9,814 bases of DNA, from the NCBI GenBank assembly GCA_002506255.1, contig DAXF01000033.1:6088-15901 (forward strand), read 5' to 3'. Below the pieces are notes generated by a model. The model was not told where the DNA came from. It saw only the letters and a program-made list of their open reading frames with translations, and ran no database searches. Position 1 is the stretch's first letter. Every line of letters starts with the position of its first letter. Positions 5,692 to 9,814 of the stretch are shown here, in pieces. This DNA is from Methanomassiliicoccaceae archaeon UBA367 (GTDB lineage: Archaea > Thermoplasmatota > Thermoplasmata > Methanomassiliicoccales > Methanomethylophilaceae). A program made the position numbers and the translations under genes.

Positions 5692-8600
5692 TCATCCCTC
5701 CTCTTCCTTCGCTTCCTGCTTATGCGCCAGTGCCTCGCTCTCGTACCTGGAGACCTCTTCGAAGTCCGGCTGTATTATTATCTTGCTGTACCCGTTGGGC
5801 TGCCTCATCACCCCTATGAGATGCTGGGCCATTGCCAATGTTACCTTCCTGAGAGAGACCTGCAGGAACTGTGCGGTCTCTGCGCTCTTCCTTATCCTTG
5901 TGGCGACCATCTCCGCATTGACGGAATCCAGGAACATATCCACTTCGTCAAGGACATAGAACGGCGACGGCTGATGCTCCTGTATCGCGAATATGAATGC
6001 AAGAGCGGTGAGGGACTTCTCCCCTCCCGAGAGGGCTTCCAGCCTCAGCAGTTTCCCGTTCTTCGGCTTGGCGTTTATCTCCAACCCGCCCTGGAACGGA
6101 TCATCCTCATCCTCCAGCTTCATGAATGCCTCTCCCCCTCCTGAGAGTTCCGCATAGATCTTCCTGAAATTGCTGTCTATGCCCTCGTAGGACTTCATGA
6201 AAAGCCCTTTCTTCTCTGAGTTGAGAGAAGCGACCAGTTCATTCAGCTCCTTTATCTGGGCATTCAGCCTTCCAACATCCGCATTCAGGCTGTCGTATCT
6301 GGCCTTCCTGTCCTCGTAATCCTCAATGGCACGCAGGTTGACCTGCCCCATCCGGGCCATTATGCTCTCGCAGGATCTTATCGTCCGGCGCAGCTCCTCT
6401 TCTGAGGGTATTGGGCGCTCGACCTCGAACCCTATCTGGGAGACCTCCTCCCTCAGCTGACGGATGCTCTCCTCTGTTATGGCGACTTTAGCCTCCAGGC
6501 TCAGCTTGAAGGATGTTTTGGTCTCCATCTTATCAAAAACGTTATCTCTCTGCCCTTCCGCCTTGATCTTGCTCTCGAGGAGACTGTCCTTGACATCACG
6601 GAGGCCCTTTATGCCGCTCTCCATCTCAGCCTCGATTATCCTCAGAGCATTCAGCTCCACTCTCTTCTTGTCATTCTCATCAGAGGCCCTCTGTATCGAT
6701 TCCGAGTCCAGCTCTATCTTCTTGCTGATCTTGACGATCTCCGTCTTGATCGATGAGAGGCGACTGTCATGGCCGGACTTCTCAGCAGCCAGCGTAGCCT
6801 TCTCAGTGGTCAGCTCGGATACCTGGTTCGTGAGCTCGTATACCGAGTCCCTTATCCTCTGTATCCTCTCCTGCATCTCGGCAGGCGCTATCTCGGCTAT
6901 ACGATCCCTTATGGCCGTGCGCTCCGCCCTAAGGTCCTCCAATTCTGATGTGATCTTCGCCAGCTCGGAGACCGCCTTGGAATTGACCTCTTTGGCCTCA
7001 GAGAGTGCGTCCCTCTTCGTCGCAGCCTCGGAGGTCAGACGTTTCCTCTTATCGTTGAGCTCTTTGAGCTGTGCCTCAAGCTTGCCCAGTTTGCTCTGGA
7101 GCTCCATGCTGCCCGCGTTGACGGACCTCATCTGATTATCCATCTCGCGGATGCTGTCGCGCAGAGCCCTCATCTTGATGCGCAACGTGTCCAGGGACTC
7201 ATTGGCGGCCCTTAGTTCTGCAGAGACCGCATCCAGTCTTGATTGGGATGTTGTTCCGAACTTGAGGGTGACCTGCTTGTTCACGGCACCCCCGACCATG
7301 GCTCCGGAGGCTTCTATCAGATCGCCGTCCATGGTGACGATCCTGATACCGCCCATAAGGCGCCTACCCTGGTCCATGTTCCTGACCACCAGCGTATCCC
7401 CGAAGACGTACCAGAATGCGGACCTGTACTTCTCGTCGAAATCCACCAGGTCAATGGCGTAGCCCTCGGAATCCTTGACCGACATTATGGCCTTGGCCCG
7501 GGGCTTACCATCCATCATCTTGTTGAGCGGCAGGAATGTTGCCCTTCCCAGGTTGCCCTTCTTGAGAACCGCTATGGCATCTGCGGCGACTTGATCGTCA
7601 TCAACGACTATGGCCTGCATCTTACCGCCTGCGGCTATGGACAGCGCCGTCTCGTATTCAGGATCCACGGTCCCGAGCTCCATTATCGTCCCGTGTATTC
7701 CCTTAAGTGCGCCCTTGTCCCTCATCTCAAGGACCGCCATGACCGCATTGGCACCTCTGGTCACCCTCTCGGTGACCTTCTTCTCCGCCAGCAGGCTGTT
7801 GTACTCCTCGCTTATCCTGCGTATGGCGCTGTTGAGGTCGGCCTCCTGCTTCTCGAGCTCTGCTTCCTCCCTCTTGGCGGCCAATATCTTCTCTGTGAAT
7901 GTCTTGACATCGGAAACGGGCCCTGCATCCTCTTTCGCTCTCTTGATGCTCCACTCGCAATCCTTTATCTCGAAGCCCACTCCGTTGACCTGCTCCTCAA
8001 GGGACGCCAGGGATCGTGATGCCTCCTCTTCCGCCGTCTCCGCCGTAGCAGCATCGATGCTGGCCCTGTGCTCTGCGGACCCTTTCTCATCGATGGCCTT
8101 CTCAACTTTGACCAATCTCTCCTGGAGCTCCGTGTGCTCCCCGCCCTTGCTGCTCATCTCCTCGCTTATGCGGGCCGCCTCGGCCTTGGCCTCCTTCAGC
8201 TCCCTGCTCTTCAGCTTGAGGGCGATCTCGTTGTCCTCCATCTCCCGGATGCAGGACCCGATGCTCTTCTCGGCTTCCGCCAGCATCTGCTTGGATATGC
8301 TCAGGGACCTTTCCTGCTCTTCCTTGTCATCGGCCGCCCTCTCCATGCGGTCTGCGAATGTCGCCATGGCTATCTTGACAGATTCGATCTTATCCTTCAG
8401 AGTGCGATATTCGGGACCGACCTGAGCCTCTATCTCGGCTTCCTTATCCTTTATCTCGGTCTCCAAATCGGATATCCTCTTCCTGAGCTCCTCCCTCTTG
8501 TCCCTAAGTTCGGATATCTCGTTATCGTGAACGGCGATCTGCTCCTTGGTGTACTCAAGATCGGCCTCTGCCGTCTCCAGCTGTCTATGCACTGACTGGG

Positions 8601-9294
8601 CCTTTGCCATCTCCATGCGGCGCTGGGACTCCAGATACTTCTTGGCGGACTCCATGTCCTTCTCGAGCTGCTCGAGCTGCCTCTCCAGCTCGCCTATTAC
8701 TATGTTTATGCGCTCCAGATTCATCTCCGCCTCCTGCCTCTCGTTGGCGGCCTTGGAGATGTCCTCATCGTAGCTGGCTATGCCTGATATCGAATCGACG
8801 ACGCGCCTTCTCTCGATATTGCCCATGGTGACGATCCTCGTGACGTCCCCCTGCTGAACCATGTTGTATCCGTCGGCGCTGATCCTTGCCCTGGTGAGAA
8901 GGCTGTCGAACTCGCCCATGGACGATTTCTGATCGTTGACGTAGAAATATGAATTGTAATTCTCCCTGTCCGAGGTGAATCTCACCAACCTGGTGAGCTT
9001 CACCGTGTCGGAATCCCAGGATATCATACGGTCTGTGTTATCGAATATCAGGGAGACCTTGGTGAAATCTGCCCTGTTCTTGCTCTTGCCGCCGTCGAAT
9101 ATGAGGTCTGTCAGTCTGCCCGCCCTGATCGCCTTGGAGCTTTTAGGTCCGAGAACGAACAGTATTGCATCCGTTATGTTGGACTTGCCCGAACCATTCG
9201 GCCCGGTGACGGCCATATACCCTTCGACCAGGGGTATCGTCATCTTACCCCCGAAGGACTTGAAGTTCTCTAGCTCAACCTGCTTTAAGTACAC
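5692..9294 (-). CDS. smc: Chromosome segregation protein SMC
   Basis: This 1200-residue SMC ATPase has the full family layout and is a little longer than the typical 1150-1190. The N-terminal head carries Walker A GPNGSGKS (31-38). A first coiled coil covers about 170-510. The hinge covers about 515-675, from the GIHGTIMEL segment to SGAMVGG. A second coiled coil covers about 680-1040. The C-terminal head has signature LSGGEKS (1088-1094), Walker B FYVLDEVD (1112-1119, catalytic Glu1117) and QFLQVSLRK, the H-loop-like segment. All ATPase residues are intact. It entraps and extrudes DNA with ScpA and ScpB, encoded directly downstream. The start is GTG at 9294: the frame is open upstream to a TAG at 9336 but contains no ATG, GTG or TTG, and MYLKQVELENFKSF is the standard SMC N-terminus. 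It is transcribed with a structured leader of about 70 nt. Confidence 0.97.
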   Translation of the reverse strand: MYLKQVELENFKSFGGKMTIPLVEGYMAVTGPNGSGKSNITDAILFVLGPKSSKAIRAGRLTDLIFDGGKSKNRADFTKVSLIFDNTDRMISWDSDTVKLTRLVRFTSDRENYNSYFYVNDQKSSMGEFDSLLTRARISADGYNMVQQGDVTRIVTMGNIERRRVVDSISGIASYDEDISKAANERQEAEMNLERINIVIGELERQLEQLEKDMESAKKYLESQRRMEMAKAQSVHRQLETAEADLEYTKEQIAVHDNEISELRDKREELRKRISDLETEIKDKEAEIEAQVGPEYRTLKDKIESVKIAMATFADRMERAADDKEEQERSLSISKQMLAEAEKSIGSCIREMEDNEIALKLKSRELKEAKAEAARISEEMSSKGGEHTELQERLVKVEKAIDEKGSAEHRASIDAATAETAEEEASRSLASLEEQVNGVGFEIKDCEWSIKRAKEDAGPVSDVKTFTEKILAAKREEAELEKQEADLNSAIRRISEEYNSLLAEKKVTERVTRGANAVMAVLEMRDKGALKGIHGTIMELGTVDPEYETALSIAAGGKMQAIVVDDDQVAADAIAVLKKGNLGRATFLPLNKMMDGKPRAKAIMSVKDSEGYAIDLVDFDEKYRSAFWYVFGDTLVVRNMDQGRRLMGGIRIVTMDGDLIEASGAMVGGAVNKQVTLKFGTTSQSRLDAVSAELRAANESLDTLRIKMRALRDSIREMDNQMRSVNAGSMELQSKLGKLEAQLKELNDKRKRLTSEAATKRDALSEAKEVNSKAVSELAKITSELEDLRAERTAIRDRIAEIAPAEMQERIQRIRDSVYELTNQVSELTTEKATLAAEKSGHDSRLSSIKTEIVKISKKIELDSESIQRASDENDKKRVELNALRIIEAEMESGIKGLRDVKDSLLESKIKAEGQRDNVFDKMETKTSFKLSLEAKVAITEESIRQLREEVSQIGFEVERPIPSEEELRRTIRSCESIMARMGQVNLRAIEDYEDRKARYDSLNADVGRLNAQIKELNELVASLNSEKKGLFMKSYEGIDSNFRKIYAELSGGGEAFMKLEDEDDPFQGGLEINAKPKNGKLLRLEALSGGEKSLTALAFIFAIQEHQPSPFYVLDEVDMFLDSVNAEMVATRIRKSAETAQFLQVSLRKVTLAMAQHLIGVMRQPNGYSKIIIQPDFEEVSRYESEALAHKQEAKEEEG
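5695..5702 (-). promoter_or_regulatory. Ribosome-binding site of scpA, inside the end of smc
   Basis: AGGAGGGA on the minus strand, 6 nt before the scpA ATG at 5688, overlaps the last smc codons (Glu-Glu-Gly). It supports the N-terminally extended ScpA and coupled translation with smc. Confidence 0.7.
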
Positions 9295-9299
9295 TTGTG

Positions 9300-9305
9300 C
9301 ACCCC
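9300..9305 (-). promoter_or_regulatory. Ribosome-binding site of smc (GGGGTG), within a possible hairpin
   Basis: GGGGTG lies 5 nt before the GTG start at 9294 and is a near match to GGAGGTG. Its four G residues can pair with CCCC at 9313-9310 across an AAAA loop, so the site could be hidden in folded RNA. Confidence 0.5.
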
Positions 9306-9334
9306 TTTTGGGGGACAGTTCGGAGCTCGGCCCC
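9302..9334 (-). promoter_or_regulatory. Possible alternative RNA structures over the smc ribosome-binding site
   Basis: In the minus-strand RNA a C-run (9314-9310) lies between two G-runs (9334-9331 and 9305-9302). It can pair with the downstream G-run, which is the ribosome-binding site, as a 4-bp stem with an AAAA loop. Alternatively it can pair with the upstream G-run across a 16-nt loop, leaving the site free. The two pairings exclude each other. The stems are short, so this is only a candidate translational switch. Confidence 0.25.
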
Positions 9335-9342
9335 TATTGCAT

Positions 9343-9367
9343 CCCATTTCCCGCTTTCGCAGGTGGG
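9343..9367 (-). promoter_or_regulatory. GNRA-capped stem-loop in the smc 5' leader
   Basis: In the minus-strand RNA, CCTGC (9363-9359) and GCGGG (9354-9350) pair across a GAAA tetraloop, with one G-U pair. Below this, CCCA (9367-9364) pairs with TGGG (9346-9343), leaving an AAA bulge on the 3' side. This gives nine pairs in two stacked segments. It lies at or just after the expected transcription start (about 9365-9368), so it would cap the 5' end of the smc mRNA. Confidence 0.4.
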
Positions 9368-9379
9368 TATGTTATCGCG

Positions 9380-9402
9380 AAAAACGGTATAAATATGTTT
9401 TT
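9380..9402. repeat. Dyad centred on the smc TATA box
   Basis: AAAAAC (9380-9385) and GTTTTT (9397-9402) are inverted arms with an 11-bp spacer. The spacer contains TATAAATA (9388-9395), so the dyad centre (9391) coincides with the TATA centre. It may be an operator, a BRE on both sides, or chance in an A/T-rich promoter. Confidence 0.35.
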
Positions 9403-9403
9403 A
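9388..9403 (-). promoter_or_regulatory. BRE/TATA promoter of the smc-scpA-scpB operon
   Basis: The minus strand has an A-rich BRE-like stretch (TTAAAAACA) followed by TATTTATA at 9395-9388. This contains TTTATA, a good archaeal box A. The expected start site is near 9365-9368, which gives a leader of about 70 nt before the smc GTG, much longer than that of lsm. Confidence 0.6.
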
Positions 9404-9409
9404 AGAAAA
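9403..9409 (-). terminator. T-rich transcription stop behind the HAD phosphatase gene
   Basis: On the minus strand TTTTCTT (9409-9403) begins 17 nt after the HAD stop codon, and a further TTTTT lies at 9384-9380. T-tracts without a hairpin are typical archaeal terminators. It lies directly against the smc promoter, so transcripts would end where the next begin. Confidence 0.35.
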
Positions 9410-9425
9410 CACCTTACTGGCTCTG

Positions 9426-9814
9426 CTACAGGGCAGATTTCTCTATCAGAGCGGGTATCTCTGCCACAGAGCCCACGACTGCAGTGGGCGACAGACCCGA
9501 TCCCTTGAGGTCCTCTCTGGTCGCCTCCCCGGAGAGCACGAGCACGGACCTGGTACCGGCATTCTCCGCCATCCTCATATCTGTGTAGATGCGGTCTCCC
9601 ACCATCACCACCTCCCGGGTCTTCACACCCATTTTCTCCGCTGCCATCTCCAGCATCCGCCGGTCAGGCTTGCCCACGATCTCGGCTACGGCTCCCGTCA
9701 TGGACTCGAACATCCTTATGAACGGGCCGATGTCTATGTCGTACCCGTCCTCGGTAGGGCACAGATCGTCGGGATGGGTCGCTACGAACAAGGACCCGTT
9801 CTTCAGGAAGCGAT
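9426..9814 (-). CDS. HAD-superfamily phosphatase, NagD-like (class IIA), C-terminal fragment
   Basis: The open frame reaches the right edge of the window, so the N-terminus, with the nucleophilic DxD motif, is missing. About 129 residues are visible. They include FVATHPDD (corresponding to the NagD-family FxATNxD segment at the cap), then VGKPDRRMLEMAAEKMGV with the motif III lysine, and MVGDRIYTDMRMAENAG, the metal-binding GDxxxxD of motif IV. This pattern is typical of HAD-IIA sugar-phosphate, nucleotide or nitrophenyl phosphatases; the true substrate cannot be told. The TTG at 9791 is not a real start, because conserved family sequence (RFLKNGSLFVAT) continues upstream of it. It ends with TAG at 9426, 131 bp before smc, and appears to be a separate transcription unit. 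Confidence 0.88.
   Translation of the reverse strand, partial: RFLKNGSLFVATHPDDLCPTEDGYDIDIGPFIRMFESMTGAVAEIVGKPDRRMLEMAAEKMGVKTREVVMVGDRIYTDMRMAENAGTRSVLVLSGEATREDLKGSGLSPTAVVGSVAEIPALIEKSAL

Noticed and set aside
5467..6144. 225-codon plus-strand open frame across scpA and smc
   Set aside because: It is antisense to conserved coding sequence of both genes, including the SMC ATPase head, and the protein shows no recognisable motif.
7243..8425. Two long overlapping plus-strand frames opposite the SMC hinge and coiled coil
   Set aside because: They are Ser/Leu-rich complements of the Glu/Lys/Arg-rich coiled coil, as expected from codon bias on the opposite strand.
9789..9791. TTG as start codon of the HAD phosphatase
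   Set aside because: The same frame continues to the window edge with family-like sequence, so the gene is truncated by the edge rather than starting here.
1..9814. CRISPR arrays, transposons, tRNA or rRNA genes
   Set aside because: No regularly spaced repeats, transposase-like protein, terminal inverted repeats or cloverleaf-like sequence were seen on either strand. Nearly all of the window is accounted for by continuous coding sequence.

Overview
The window is from an archaeon. Supporting evidence is a 72-residue archaeal Sm-like protein, a complete SMC-ScpA-ScpB condensin, TATA-type promoters with very short leaders, and GGAGG/GGTGAT ribosome-binding sites. The protein style suggests the Thermoplasmata, perhaps Methanomassiliicoccales, but that placement is inference and was not tested. 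Every supported gene is on the minus strand, so transcription runs from position 9814 towards 1. The long plus-strand reading frames are shadows.

In transcription order:
(1) 9814-9426 is the C-terminal part of a NagD-like HAD phosphatase, cut by the window edge.
(2) 9425-9295 is the longest intergenic stretch (131 bp). It holds a likely T-rich terminator, the smc TATA box, and a leader of about 70 nt with several possible RNA hairpins.
(3) 9294-4308 is smc, scpA and scpB. Gaps are 3 and 1 nt, a translationally coupled chromosome-organising operon.
(4) 4238-4020 is lsm, with its own near-leaderless promoter in the 69-bp gap behind scpB.
(5) 3964-130 is an ABC importer operon. It has one fused, twofold-repeated permease followed by two different ATPase subunits, each with a C-terminal TOBE-like region. 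Junctions are an 8-nt overlap and 0 nt.
(6) 128-1 is the start of a small gene whose product resembles the PhoU-like DUF47 family, 1 nt behind the second ATPase gene and probably in the same operon.

SMC, ScpA and ScpB should form the ring-shaped condensin that compacts and segregates the chromosome. The ABC proteins should form one importer: the fused permease supplies both membrane halves, and the two ATPases form a heterodimer beneath it. No solute-binding protein is encoded here. The DUF47-like partner and the GET-containing permease motifs hint at phosphate or another oxyanion, but the substrate is unresolved. The less ordinary points are the DUF47 plus double-ATPase ABC cassette, the structured smc leader, and dyads centred on or near two of the TATA boxes. 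No mobile element, CRISPR array, tRNA or rRNA was seen.
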